From: Rachicladosporium sp. CCFEE 5018
Taxonomy: Eukaryota; Ascomycota; Dothideomycetes; Cladosporiales; Cladosporiaceae
NCBI GenBank assembly: GCA_002077045.2
Contig: KZ111152.1
Span: 705,491 to 769,490 of the forward strand
Direction: 5' to 3'
Length of the DNA: 64,000 nt
Shown here: in pieces, positions 30,080-40,817 of the stretch
Position numbering within the stretch: position 1 is the first letter of the stretch
How the letters are laid out: the number at the start of each line of letters is the position of its first letter
The notes under the pieces: generated by a model
The model's input: only the letters and a program-made list of their open reading frames with translations
What the model was told of the DNA's origin: nothing
The model's database searches: none
Program-made: the position numbers and the translations under genes

Positions 30080-33028
30080 ATGTCTCTCAAGAACCCCCAA
30101 GTCTACGAGCTAGACCGCTCCGACTCTCCCTCACGTGGACCCTACGATCAGCCATACCGCTACTCCTCCGACTCTGACGATGGCCAGGATACGCCTCTAT
30201 CCTCTCAACGCGCCTATCAAGACGATGCCTCCCAGCCACTACAACCCGGATCCTACAGCAAAGAGACCGCAGGGAAGCAACCCCTAGCATGGCTCGATGC
30301 GAAGCGCACGAGGACAGGCTGGACACGGTATCTCATCCCCTCCCGATTTCTCTGCAGTCTCATTCTCCTCTTCATCGTTGCGCTGTCCCTGCTTCTGGGC
30401 GTTGGAGGGTTCTGGGCGTACTCAAAGTCAGTGCCTCTAAATGGACAGTCACCACCCTGGTACCCTTGTCCGGCAGGTGGGTCTGTGAAGGCGTGGATGG
30501 AGAGTTATGAGAAAGCGGCGAAGCTTGTGGGGCAGATGACGCTGGTGGAGAAGGTGAATGTCACGACGGGCATTGGGTGGAGTATGGGGATGTGCGTGGG
30601 CAATACTGGACCTGTGGAGAGATTGGGCTTCCCGAGTCTATGTTTGCAGGATGGACCTCTGGGGCTGCGTTTCGCGGATAATGCGACGGCGTTCCCAGCT
30701 GGTGTCACGGTAGGCGCGACGTGGAACAAGAAGCTCATGTACCAGCGCGGCAAGGCGCATGGCTTTGAGGCGAAGAAGAAGGGCATCAATGTGCTGCTTG
30801 GGCCTTCGATGGGACCGCTCGGCAGACTACCCGCTGGAGGACGCAATTGGGAGGGCTTCGGTGCAGATCCGGTGTTGCAGGGCTACGCGGCTGCGCAGAC
30901 CATCAAGGGGATCCAGGACTCAGGTGTCATTGCCACAGCGAAGCACTACGTAGCTAACGAGCAGGAGCACTTCCGGCAGAGCTGGGAGTGGGGCACACCG
31001 AACGCGATCTCCTCGAACATCGACGATCGGACGATGAGAGAAATGTACGCTTGGCCATTTGCCGAGAGCGTCAGGGCTGGCGTGGCGAGCGTGATGTGCA
31101 GCTACAATCAGGCAAACAACTCGTATGCTTGCCAGAACTCTGCGCTGCTGAATGGAATCTTGAAAGACGAGCTGGGATTCCAGGGCTTCGTGCAGTCGGA
31201 TTGGCTCGCACAGCGGTCTGGCGTGGCTTCGGCGCTTGCTGGGCTGGACATGACTATGCCTGGCGATGGATTGAGCTGGGCTGATGGGAAATCGTTGTGG
31301 GGTTCGGAGCTCACGAAGGCAGTGCTGAACTCCAGCGTACCTATGGATCGACTCAACGATATGACGATGAGAATCGTGGCTGCTTGGTATCAGCTGGGGC
31401 AGGATAACGCGACTGCATGGCCTGCTGAGAAGGATGGCGGAGGTCCGAACTTCAGCAGCTGGACGGACGACCAGGAGGGTCTGCTACACCCTGGATCACC
31501 CGACGCGAAGGAGAAGGGTGTGGTCAATAAGTTTGTGCAAACCCAGAACACGACTGAAGGTGGTGATCACGATGCTCTAGCAAGGCAGATCGCCTCTGAG
31601 GGCATCGTCATGGTCAAGAACGAGGGCGACGTCCTGCCGCTGAATCGTGATGGCAGCGGGATCGAGACCACAAACGAGAAAGTCAAGATCGCTGTCTTCG
31701 GCGATGGCGCATTTCCGAACCCGGCTGGTAACAACGCTTGTAAAGATCGTGCCTGCAACACTGGAACTCTCGCAATGGGCTGGGGATCTGGTGCTGTCGA
31801 GCTGCCGTATCTGAGTACCCCAGTCGACGCCTTGCACCACAACTTCGACAGCGGCAAGGTCGAGTTTTCTGGCCTTGCTGACAACTCTGGCAAGAAGGTG
31901 GCGGAGCTCGCGAAGGAGCAAGACTTGTGCATCGCGTTCATCTCGGCTGATGCAGGCGAAGGCTTCGTCAGCTGGAACGGTGTAAAAGGCGACAGAGATG
32001 ATCTGTATGCGCAGAAAGGCGGTGACAAGCTCGTGAAGAGCGTCGCAGAGAACTGTGGTGGCGACACCGTCGTCGTGATCAATACTGTAGGTCCCGTCAT
32101 CCTCGAGAAGTGGATTGATCTTCCCAGCGTCAAGGCCGTGCTTATCGCTCATCTGCCCGGCCAAGAAGCCGGCAACGCCCTAGCCGACGTTCTCTTTGGC
32201 GACGTCAATCCCTCCGGTGCGTTGCCGTACACCATCGCCAAAGACGAGAAAGACTACGGTCCCACGTCTGGCATCATGTACCTACCCAACGGCATCGTCC
32301 CTCAACAAGACTTTACCGAAGGCCTCTACATCGACTACCGCTACTTCGACAAACAATCCATCACGCCTCGCTACGAATTCGGCTTTGGCCTCTCCTACAC
32401 GACGTTTAAACTCTCCTCCATGTTCCTCAACCCTCAAGGCCTCTCCGGAGCTACTCCTGCGCCCCGCCCAGACGCCTTGGTAGCACCGCGACTCTCGACC
32501 GAGATTCCGGATGCTGTCGAAGCGCTCTGGCCAAAGGGCATGAAGAAGCTGAAGAAATACGTATATCCCTACCTCGCCTCTCTGTCTTCCGTCAAAGTAG
32601 GAGCCTACCCCTACCCAGTCGGCTACGCAACGCCGAACCCCCTTTCTCCAGCTGGCGGCGCCGAAGGCGGGAACCCAGATCTCTACACCACGGCCCTCAA
32701 AGTCCAGGCCACCCTGACGAACACTGGCTCCGTTCCTGGCCAAGCAGTCGTGCAAGCCTACCTCAACTTCCCTCCCAATGTCGCGTCGCCTTCCGGCAAG
32801 CCCATAGACTTTCCTGTGCGTGTATTACGGCAGTGGGACAAAATATTTGTTGGGACGAGTAACGAGGAGAAGCGGCAGCCGGTGAAGCTGGAGTTGACAA
32901 GGAAGGATTGCAGTTATTGGGATGTGGAGGTGCAGAACTGGATTGTGCCGAAGGGCGAGTTCAAGGTGTGTTTGGGATTTAGTAGCAGGGACGAGGGGCA
33001 TTGTAGTACTTTTGAGTTGGTGGGATGA
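30080..33028 (+). CDS. GH3 beta-glucosidase, type II membrane form (copy A)
   Basis: A single exon of 982 residues. The N-terminal ~89 residues are cytosolic-looking (SDSPSRGPYDQPYRYSSDSD...). One transmembrane segment follows at about 90-112 (FLCSLILLFIVALSLLLGVG), with the catalytic part outside, as in the fungal bglE-like group. The GH3 N-terminal barrel carries the substrate-binding LQDGPLGLR and KHYVANEQE motifs and the nucleophile Asp374 in the SDW motif (codon 31,199-31,201). The GH3 C-terminal alpha/beta domain follows (about 500-720), then a fibronectin-III-like domain near the end (QAVVQAYLNFPP ... DFPVRVLRQWDKIFV). The expected reaction is hydrolysis of terminal beta-D-glucosyl residues from cello-oligosaccharides or beta-glucans at the cell surface. 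Confidence 0.93.
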   Translation: MSLKNPQVYELDRSDSPSRGPYDQPYRYSSDSDDGQDTPLSSQRAYQDDASQPLQPGSYSKETAGKQPLAWLDAKRTRTGWTRYLIPSRFLCSLILLFIVALSLLLGVGGFWAYSKSVPLNGQSPPWYPCPAGGSVKAWMESYEKAAKLVGQMTLVEKVNVTTGIGWSMGMCVGNTGPVERLGFPSLCLQDGPLGLRFADNATAFPAGVTVGATWNKKLMYQRGKAHGFEAKKKGINVLLGPSMGPLGRLPAGGRNWEGFGADPVLQGYAAAQTIKGIQDSGVIATAKHYVANEQEHFRQSWEWGTPNAISSNIDDRTMREMYAWPFAESVRAGVASVMCSYNQANNSYACQNSALLNGILKDELGFQGFVQSDWLAQRSGVASALAGLDMTMPGDGLSWADGKSLWGSELTKAVLNSSVPMDRLNDMTMRIVAAWYQLGQDNATAWPAEKDGGGPNFSSWTDDQEGLLHPGSPDAKEKGVVNKFVQTQNTTEGGDHDALARQIASEGIVMVKNEGDVLPLNRDGSGIETTNEKVKIAVFGDGAFPNPAGNNACKDRACNTGTLAMGWGSGAVELPYLSTPVDALHHNFDSGKVEFSGLADNSGKKVAELAKEQDLCIAFISADAGEGFVSWNGVKGDRDDLYAQKGGDKLVKSVAENCGGDTVVVINTVGPVILEKWIDLPSVKAVLIAHLPGQEAGNALADVLFGDVNPSGALPYTIAKDEKDYGPTSGIMYLPNGIVPQQDFTEGLYIDYRYFDKQSITPRYEFGFGLSYTTFKLSSMFLNPQGLSGATPAPRPDALVAPRLSTEIPDAVEALWPKGMKKLKKYVYPYLASLSSVKVGAYPYPVGYATPNPLSPAGGAEGGNPDLYTTALKVQATLTNTGSVPGQAVVQAYLNFPPNVASPSGKPIDFPVRVLRQWDKIFVGTSNEEKRQPVKLELTRKDCSYWDVEVQNWIVPKGEFKVCLGFSSRDEGHCSTFELVG

Positions 33029-33464
33029 GTTGTATGGAAAAAGTGCAAAATCCCTGGATGCGACTCTGCAGCACACCACCTGTCCCTTACTACGGCACAG
33101 CGAAGCGGGACGCTGTCCGTTGCTCACAGCGACTCTGCGCCAATGGTTTGCTGCGACGCATGTGCGGCGCATGGTGGCGCAATAAGGCTGACGCCAGGTC
33201 TTTGCGAAGGCGCTTCGCTCGTGGTCAGTCGCAACTTCCTCTCGTCACGCCCGCAATAAGACATGCACTCGACAGCGAAGTCGACTGACTCACTTCACGA
33301 TTGCACTACCACGCATCTCTCGACAGTTCAAGCTGTGTTTCCGGCGTGATTGCTCTGCACCTCACCTACAAGCTACCAGGAACCGGACAACATCGCCTTC
33401 CCACATCAAGTGTCATTCCACTCATCACCCTGGATTGTCACTTAACAGCTCAAAGCCCTTCGCC
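33029..33464. other. Intergenic, nothing recognised
   Basis: Lies between the GH3 gene and the first IFI6/IFI27-like gene, same orientation. The last 40 bases before the ATG at 33,465 are a plausible leader with strong start context (cttcgccATGGGG). Confidence 0.4.
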
Positions 33465-34007
33465 ATGGGGGATGTCAAAGATCCACCTCTTGCAGATCCT
33501 AGCTTCACGGCAGTCACCAGCACTCTTCGCCTCGTCTCGAGTCCGATGGATGTAGAATTCTGGATGATAGAAGTGGCAAAGCTGCCGCAAAAAGTGCTGG
33601 ATTGGATCAGGTCGAATCCCAAAACCGCTGGCCTGATCACTATAGGCGTAATCCTGATCGTGGCGCCTAAGCTCGTTGCCATCACGGCGCTGAAGGCGCT
33701 GGGCTTTAGGCGCATCGGTCCTGCTTTCGGTAAGCCTTGAGAATGACCTAAACACTGTTCCCTTAGCGCACTAACGCCAAGTACAGCATCTCGCGCTGCC
33801 AAATGGCAGGCTTCATTAGGTGCAGTGCCGGCCGGCGTCACCTTCGCAACCCTACAAAGCACAGCTATGGACGGTAATGGTCTGCTCATCGTAAATGGGG
33901 TTCTGAAACAGATTGGAGCTGCAGGTCTGTCGGCGCAGTTGGCTATGGCTGCCCGCCAGATCATCGACGACCGGCAAAACACCAAGAGCGTCAAGAGCAA
34001 GCTGTAG
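33465..34007 (+). CDS. IFI6/IFI27-like (ISG12-type) small membrane protein
   Basis: Exon 1 is 33,465-33,729 and exon 2 is 33,787-34,007, with a 57-nt intron (donor GTAAGC, CACTAAC branch site, acceptor TACAG); 161 residues. The hydrophobic segment TAGLITIGVILIVAPKLVA is followed by an Ala/Gly-rich region with the family pattern S-R-A-A-K-W-Q-A-S-L-G-x-V-x-A-G-x-x-F-A-T-L-Q-S-x-A-M. This resembles the Interferon-induced 6-16/ISG12 family, whose animal members sit in mitochondrial or ER membranes. A fungal function is not established, so none is assigned. The ATG at 33,465 (MGDVKDPP) is the first in frame. A related, broken gene lies directly downstream. Confidence 0.75.
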
Positions 34008-34363
34008 CCTGAATTGTGCTTGGCACGGTGGAAAGCTCCTGCGACGTCAGCACCAGCAATTTCTCTGATAGACTATTGCTGAATCTGGACGACAGGGTCC
34101 CTGTTCAGACTGTTTCGTTGAGCAGAGGGCGAAATACTCGTTGCTTCAGACTTTCGGTCGTGTTCAGTTCACTTTCACCTTTGGTACCACCATTCACGTA
34201 CTAAGAAATCTCATCTCCCGTCAACATTCTACCTCACCAGTCACCCGCGCCATGATCACTTACGCTTGTATCGCGCTTCGTATAGGCCGTGCTTCGAGCC
34301 CACAGCAAACAGCAGCTATATCCGCAACAGCCAAAGACGAACCCTAGAGTGCCTAGAGACATC

Positions 34364-35000
34364 ATGCAGATTCTCAAACTGCTCCTCATGTTCCATGTCG
34401 TGACCACCGCTGCCTTCACCATCCCCAGTCTGCACTGCCCGACACCTGTGCCCAAGAGCTACCCTGGCAAGTTCATCAACTACATCGCGACCACATCAAG
34501 CAAAGTCGGCGTCTTCGTCACAAGCGGCAACTTTCACAGCAAGACGACCACGACGTCCGAGCTGGAGAGGCTGTCCGAATAGTTGTATGAATGGATCAAG
34601 GCGAATCCCAAGATCGTGATAGTAGAATTGATCAAGGGTGTAGTGGTTTCGTCTGGTGGATACTACCTTGGGCCGACGATCTACTTTCTGGGTCTCTACG
34701 ATGGGATTACGGCTAGTAAGGCATACGCATTTCTTTGATGCTCCATGATTTCAGCTGACGTTCATTCCATTGATTTCAGCTGCCGACTCGCAGTCGCTCT
34801 TTGTACTTCCATCAGTAGGCGGGGATTTGGCGACCTTGCAGCGTGTTCATGTGGGTGGACATTGCGCTCAGAGTATTGGCAGGCTTCTCAGGGTCACTGG
34901 ACTGGTGGATCTGGTAACATGGCTGACGGCAACTGCTCAAAAGGCTGTCGGTATGGAAAAAGGGACAAACCGCGAGACGAGCAAATGGTGGTGGCGGTAA
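34364..35000 (+). pseudogene. Second IFI6/IFI27-like gene with an in-frame stop
   Basis: Same plan as the upstream gene. A hydrophobic start (MQILKLLLMFHVVTTAAF) leads to a TAG at 34,580-34,582. The same frame then continues with LYEWIKANPKIVIVELIKGV, which matches VLDWIRSNPKTAGLITIGVI of the neighbour. A donor GTAAGG at 34,716 and acceptor TTTCAG ending at 34,779 join it to an exon (34,780-35,000) with the degenerate family core SLFVLPSVGGDLATLQRVHV. Its intron sits at the same relative place as in the neighbour, so the two are tandem duplicates. The stop and eroded core suggest a pseudogene. An unrecognised intron removing the TAG is possible, but no good donor is visible. Confidence 0.6.
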
Positions 35001-35528
35001 GCATCGAGGCAGAGGTGCTGTGGGCTATCGACAGACGAAGGTGCCTTGCTTGTCGAGCTCGACGACTGCAGCGCTGTCAGTTTTCCATATCTTGTATCGA
35101 GATTCGGTGTGAGAATCTTGAGACCAGGTAGGGAGTAAAGTGTGGGGGTATCAAAGGTAGACATTGCTCTATACACACCATATCATTCCTCACTAGATTC
35201 TCTGCACCAAGAGCGGTATGGTCAAGATCTCTACCCTCCATCCCTCAACGCCAGCGCTTGATCAGGGAGCCAGCCCAAGAGAATAGCCAACACGCGCAAC
35301 GGTCTATGTACAGAGGTGGAAATCTTGCCCACCAATCTATCACGCGTCTAACAAAGTGTCAAAACACAAGACATGTGAGCAGCCCGGCCTCGTAGCCAAA
35401 GCCCTCGGGTATCAAAAAGTATCCATCTCTTCGTCTCCGTCTTGAACGCCGTCTGCGTCTTCATGTCATCTGCCATGTCTGGCTTGATATTAAATTTCGA
35501 AACGAGCTTCGCTCGCAGGTTCCATGGC
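35001..35528. other. Convergent intergenic region, nothing recognised
   Basis: 3' flank of the second IFI6/IFI27-like sequence and of areA. No coding signal on either strand that I can support. Confidence 0.45.
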
Positions 35529-38497
35529 TCACAGACTCATAGTCAGCCACTCCCACTCCGCAGGTCCTGGAACACTGCCATCTGGCCGTTGTCCGGGTAC
35601 CATCATCTGCATCGGTGGGCCTCCCTGCATCGCCGTTCCACCTTGTGGACCCATAGGTGCCTGCATAGGCATAGTATTTGGCTGCGCCAAGAACGTGTTC
35701 TGCATCGGCTGTAAACCTCCCATTGCGTCTTTCTTCCCTTTGTCCATGGACTTGGCGTCATTCTGATCCGTCATTTCAGCGTCCTGTGCCAGAGCGTTGG
35801 CGGCGCGGCTTTGGCGACGAGTGCGCTTTGGCGCCATGATGCGAGTCGGCGCAGAAGGCGTGGGGACTGTCGTCGGCTTCGGTGGGCCGGGTGCAATTGC
35901 CACAGGCTTGAGCGCAGGCTTCTCGTTCGTGGCGCTTGTGGGTGTCGTCGCAGCGGTACCAGTGCCAGTGGACCCAGCTGTTGATCGTGGGGACTCTGAC
36001 TCATTTGCTGAGGTCTTGGAAGGAGTGCTCGCGATTTGTACAACCGAGTTCTTGCGACTCGCAGACTTCTTCGCTGAGCGAGTGGAGTTGCCCGGCATCG
36101 TGTTGCCACTACCGCGGTTGCGCTTCTTGATCACGTCGGTCTTCAGACTCAAGGGTCGCACCACGCCGTGCAGCTTCAAGAAGAGACCGCACGCATTGCA
36201 CAATGGGTGGCCTTCCGGGTTGCGGCGCCACAAAGGCGTTGTCTGAGTGAAGCAATTCGTACATGTCGTCGGCACGCCATTTGCATCGGTCCCAGGCGGT
36301 GGACTCCCTGGACGCGAAGGCACGCACGAGTTGAATCCAGACTCGTTCGGCGAGGCAGGAGATGACGTGTTCATAATCGAGAACATGCCAGTCGCCATAC
36401 CCGCAGTGTTCGGTGTTGAAGTCGTGCGGGGGATCTTGCGCGTCCGAGGATCGCCACCATGATTGCGCATGTCGCTCACTGACACTGCCGAGCCATGCCC
36501 TCTCGCCAACATGGCTTGATCCCAGCCTTGCGGCGAAGGTATCATCTCAGTCGGTCCAATCGTCACGCCCTTACGCGGAGGAGGACCGCCAGGATATCGC
36601 GCATGTGCCGGGTTGTAATGGTTCGGTAGTGACTGCTCCCACTGATAGCCGTTGGCCATGTCCGCCATGCCGTCATCCATGTAACCATTTCCATTTGACA
36701 TGATGCCGTTCTCTCCAATCGCCATCATGTCCTCATCTTCGCCATCAGAATCTCCGCCAAAAGTGAACATGTTGCGATGGGTTGGCATGCCGTGCTGATT
36801 GAAGTCAGGATTCAGGAATTGCGAGTGGTCGAGGGGGCCCGGCATCTGGAATGCAGGCTGCGTATATGAGCTCGACTGACTTGCAGAAGGCACTGCACTG
36901 AACATGGACTCTCCGTTGGGGTTGAAGATGAACTGCTGCTGATGCGGAGGTAGTGACGAGGCAAGTGTTGCCTGCTGTTGCTGATGATGTTGAGGGAAGT
37001 TTGGCATCGAGCCGTGGTGCATGGCGTGATGTGGCGCAAAGAACACCTGCTCGTTGTCTGGCATAGGTTGTGGTGTCGACACCGTCGACGGAAATTGGGA
37101 CCCAGCCGGTGAGTGGAAGGTACTTGAGCCTTGCATCCCGAGAGGTGGCGGCATCCCGTACATGTTGCCGTACGCTCCAGTATTCATCATCGGCGAGCCT
37201 ACTGGAGAGAAGGTGAAGTGGTTTTGCATTGGTCCGGCGGAGTTGATGATGGGATCGTTGTCGAGGTTGAATGTGTCGATATTGAACGGTATCTGAGGAT
37301 GTGGCATGTAAGGTTGTAGTGTATGGGCGGAGCTTGAAGATTCTAGGGTGTAGTCATGAAGTGCAGCGTCGCCGGCAGCGTCGTGAGAGGCCATGGTGCT
37401 GTTGGACACTGGTGGCACCTGAGGTGAGGCGTCTGCTCTTCGCTTGGGTGGCTAGATGCTGTTAGTCCCGTAGTGGTCAGGCTGCAATCACAAGACAACG
37501 TACCCTCCGCTCGTCTATGCTCGTTTTGCGCACGTGCCGTGGTACGTAGTCAAATTCGGCGCTGTGTTTGGTCTGCTCGAAAGGACCACCAGACGGTGCT
37601 GAAGCCCGCGACAGATGCAACTCATCGGCTTGGATCTGCTGTTGGCGCTTGTTGATAGGTATCGAACCAGGCGCTGTGGACGTCGACCGCTCGGCCTCTG
37701 CTGTGCTTGTGGGACCAGGCGAGACCCCAGCGGGTGTTCCAATCGATGTGGGCACGATGAAGTCGTCAATGTTCATATGCTCATCAGTAGCCGATCGAAG
37801 TGTATGGTCGGATGATTGGCGAAGCTGTGCAATTCCACTGGGCGCGTTCTGTTGCGGAGGCAAAGGTTGTGAGGCAAATCTGTAACGGACAAGTCAACGA
37901 CACCATTCGGCAACGCTGCGCTGTGAAGTCATGTCCATACCCTTGCTGTCTTTCAAGCTCCTTGCGACGCAGATTCATTGACATCATGCGCCACGTGAGG
38001 TTCTCCAGGCGTTCGCCGTTCGGAAGCTGACCCTTTGTCTTGTGGTACAGTTTCCATATCTGAGTGCCCAATGGATCGTTCTTCTGCATCTCTTCCGGCG
38101 TCTCAATCTCCACGCCCACTGTGTCGTCCTTCCATTGATCGAAGAATGAGTCTCTAAGCATAACCTGGGGTAGCGTCGAGTCCGCAGGGGACAGATCCAG
38201 TTTAGACTCGAGGGTGCTCAGCGTGCTGGCTGATGTGAGCGATTGTATGGCCGACGAAGAGCCGGATGTGGTGTCGCGTTGTCGTCCTGGTGGAATGCGC
38301 ACATGCCTCGGTGAGGACGGACAGGTAAGTGTGCCAGAGGGGCCAGTGCTGTCGTGCGCATTCTCGACGACGGCGTCCATGAAGTCGTCGGTTTGCGCAT
38401 CGGGTGCTCGCAGCGTGCCCCCACGCCTCTCCCCATACCTCCGTTTAGCCTCCTGCGCCAGACTCTGGGCGGCGGTCTGCGACATGGCCTCGTCCAT
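35529..38497 (-). CDS. areA: AreA-type GATA transcription factor, nitrogen regulator
   Basis: Three exons: 38,497-37,941; 37,879-37,504; 37,451-35,529. The introns are 61 and 52 nt with GTATGG...TTACAG and GTACGT...TCTAG boundaries; 951 residues. The N-terminal conserved block has DPLGTQIWKLYHKTKGQLPN and LTWRMMSMNLRRKE (about residues 145-185). The second exon ends in VRKTSIDERR, which splices to PPKRRADASPQVPPV, a characteristic AreA/NIT2 segment. The single GATA finger (about 705-755) is C-x2-C-x17-C-x2-C (CTNCF...TPLWRR...LCNAC) with a basic tail (VIKKRNRG). The C-terminus ends in EWEWLTMSL, the AreA tail that in Aspergillus and Neurospora contacts NmrA/NMR. The role is to activate nitrogen-catabolic genes when preferred nitrogen is scarce. 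The start is the first in-frame ATG; an extra upstream exon cannot be excluded. Confidence 0.93.
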
Positions 38498-39140
38498 GCG
38501 TCGACAATGAGCCGCTCCTACAGGCTCAGTAGCGGAGTGAGGGAACAGTCCCGAGTTTGATGTGTGACGGTATTGCACGTGGAAGGCATGGAGAAGTGAA
38601 TCATTGGCGTGGTGGGCCAAGCGGCGTAGGGTAGTGGTGGGCGAATTTGGACCGAGTCGCTCGGCTTGTCGTTTCGCGGGCGCAACCGGTACCAGAGTAC
38701 GCGGATGGTGGGCACTTTCTGCTTACTACCGCCGCGCTATGCCCGCTCGACCAACTGCCTTCGCGCTAGAGCTCTGGAGGCGCACAACCTCATAACCTAC
38801 GCTCCACATCTCATTCGATCCTGGCCCATCTCAAGCCTGTCAACGCTGCAGAGCTGCAGCGATCTTTCGAGCTTCGTCCTTTACCCGACGCTACACGCTC
38901 CCACCTAGCGCAAGGCAATATGTCGGCGTCCATGTCTTCTTTTCGCTCCGCATCCCATCGCCAGCCCTGACCCTTGCCTGCTGCATGGCACGAGCTCTCT
39001 GCCGCAAACCGCGTGGGATGGTGTGGGGCGACGTCGTGAGAGGAAACCAATCACATGCTTATGATTTGGATTTGGAGTGAGCTCGGCGCACATCAATCCT
39101 CCGCTAGGGACAATTGCAGTCGTTGCAGCTTGAGGGGCAA
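38498..39140. promoter_or_regulatory. Upstream region of areA, ending at the assembly gap
   Basis: 643 bp of presumptive areA promoter and leader. The frame immediately upstream of the chosen ATG stays open for about 40 codons without an ATG. No other gene recognised. The last 80 bases before the N run do not resemble the sequence left of 7,399. Confidence 0.4.
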
Positions 39141-39240
39141 NNNNNNNNNNNNNNNNNNNNNNNNNNNNNNNNNNNNNNNNNNNNNNNNNNNNNNNNNNNN
39201 NNNNNNNNNNNNNNNNNNNNNNNNNNNNNNNNNNNNNNNN
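39141..39240. other. Assembly gap of exactly 100 N
   Basis: A run of 100 N, the conventional placeholder for a scaffold gap of unknown size. It separates the unique areA region from copy B of the duplication, so physical adjacency across it is not shown by sequence. Confidence 0.99.
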
Positions 39241-39466
39241 GACTTACGAGATGGCCGATGGTGTTGTCGATGTCGCTGTGGTAGTTCAGATGTCGCCGTC
39301 GATGAGTGGACGTCAAATTCGAGGTGCCCACCCGCCCGCGCCTGTGAGATGCTTGGCGTCACGTGCAGCGTTGACTTCGCATCATTGACTTGTTGTATGG
39401 TAGATAGCGATCATGTGAAAGCGGCAGCGATAGCATACACGAACGTTCGCATCGACTCGCATCCCC
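39241..39466. other. Remnant of the eS30 5' leader and CREG-like promoter (copy B)
   Basis: The first base corresponds to 7,399, which lies 6 nt inside the putative eS30 5' UTR intron. The coding part of a second eS30 gene, if it exists, is therefore in or beyond the gap. The remainder is the CREG-like gene's upstream region, nearly identical to copy A. Confidence 0.45.
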
Positions 39467-40207
39467 ATGATGATCTCCTCCTGGCCCTTCGCCGCTCTTC
39501 TGAGCGTCGCCACCGCCCTCGCCCTCCACAGCAATGCCCAACAGCAGCTGGCATCGCCAGCGCCACTTGAAGAGGAGATGCCCACAATCTACGAATCCAC
39601 CATAATGGCACGCCGCATACTCTCCCAATCCTCAGAAGGCACACTCGTCACCGTCTTCCCCTCAGAGACCGAAAGCGACGACCTATCAACATCCGAGAAC
39701 CGCCCAAAAGGCATGGCAGGCAGCCCTATAGGCCTGATGGAATATTTCGCCGACTGTGACAGTACCGGTAACCCCACCATCCTAGCTATAGGGATCGCGA
39801 CGCCGTTCCGAAACTACGTGGCAGGCTCGAACATCTCGCTGAGTGTAAGGTGGTGGCCGAGCCAGACGCACATCTACTCCACGACCGAGGACGAGAATAT
39901 CCCCACGCCGCACACCCCAGCCGCGCTTCCGAGATTTAGTCTGCACGGCTATCTTGAGGATGTGGATTTCAGGGACTACAGGAATTATCGCGTGCCGGCA
40001 TGCTTTTTGGCGAAGCATCCGGATAGTGTGCTTTGGCAGCCAGGAAACGATGTGCACACGAGCAAGTATGTGCGGTTGGTTGTGGAGCACGTGTACTGGT
40101 TTGGTGGCTTCGGCGACCGCGCAAGGATTGGGTGGTTGCCCATGGAGGACTGGAGGAGGGTGACGAAGGGAGAGATTGACAGGATGCGGTTACCGGGGGA
40201 GAAGTAG
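39467..40207 (+). CDS. CREG-like secreted protein (intact copy)
   Basis: A single exon of 246 residues. The signal peptide MMISSWPFAALLSVATALAL is followed by a CREG-type pyridoxamine-5'-phosphate-oxidase-like beta-barrel. Family landmarks are the early ARRIL...EGTLVTVFPSE strand region, RPKGMAGSPIGLMEYFADCD, and the C-terminal VEHVYWFGGFGDRARIGWLP followed by the helix WRRVTKGEIDRM. CREG proteins are secreted or endolysosomal glycoproteins that keep the FMN-binding fold but generally lack the oxidase activity. Here the sequon NIS (in GSNISLSV) supports secretion. The biological role in fungi is unknown. Its counterpart at 7,625 carries an extra A; this copy shows the uninterrupted frame. Confidence 0.85.
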   Translation: MMISSWPFAALLSVATALALHSNAQQQLASPAPLEEEMPTIYESTIMARRILSQSSEGTLVTVFPSETESDDLSTSENRPKGMAGSPIGLMEYFADCDSTGNPTILAIGIATPFRNYVAGSNISLSVRWWPSQTHIYSTTEDENIPTPHTPAALPRFSLHGYLEDVDFRDYRNYRVPACFLAKHPDSVLWQPGNDVHTSKYVRLVVEHVYWFGGFGDRARIGWLPMEDWRRVTKGEIDRMRLPGEK

Positions 40208-40817
40208 GCGAGAATTGGACACGGCGAGCTGCGATGGAGGGTATAGCGCGTATGTGGTATATCTTTGTACGATTTGATGACCTGTATAGCGATCATGCGT
40301 TTATGGCGTTGCTCAGATACGGCGGCTTGAAAGCACGTTACTTGGGAGATAGGGTAGACCGAGCTTCTAGCGAATCTCGTGTAAGCAGTGGGACCATGGT
40401 CCTTCACACCAAGCGATAATCCTACTGTGGAAAGGTGGTGAGGATGATGGTAGACACACCATTGTGTACATTCGCGGCTCGTACATCTATCTGCCCCTGA
40501 CTCTACACTTCCCACCGGCATGATAGCCATGCAAAGTCTACCTTATGTGCCATGCTCTTCTCTCCGCCAATGCAGGGTCCGCATTTTCGAAACGCCAATG
40601 CGAAGTTTGTTCGCAGACAATATCATCACCCCGTGACTGAGAGAAGCCCATTCATGGTATCTCACCATACTGAACGCCAACCCAAGTGTGCCATGCCAGG
40701 TCACATGCTTCCAGTCCGTCTTCCGAACGCCACGCCAAAAGCACATCTCGTCCCGCTGCTGGTATGAGCAGCAGCCTCGACACCACCGCATCCGTACCGG
40801 AGACCTTACCAGTCCCG
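40208..40817. other. Convergent intergenic region (copy B)
   Basis: Counterpart of 8,367-8,976 with few substitutions. Nothing recognised. Confidence 0.45.

Larger units (their letters stand above)
7399..32220. repeat. Large direct duplication, copy A
   Basis: Sequence from 7,399 onward aligns with 39,241 onward in the same orientation. The offset drifts from 31,842 at the left to 31,780 at the GH3 gene through small indels. All five genes correspond one to one. The right limit given here is only where copy B leaves the window, and the left limit is only where copy B meets the assembly gap, so neither true end is known. Confidence 0.95.
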
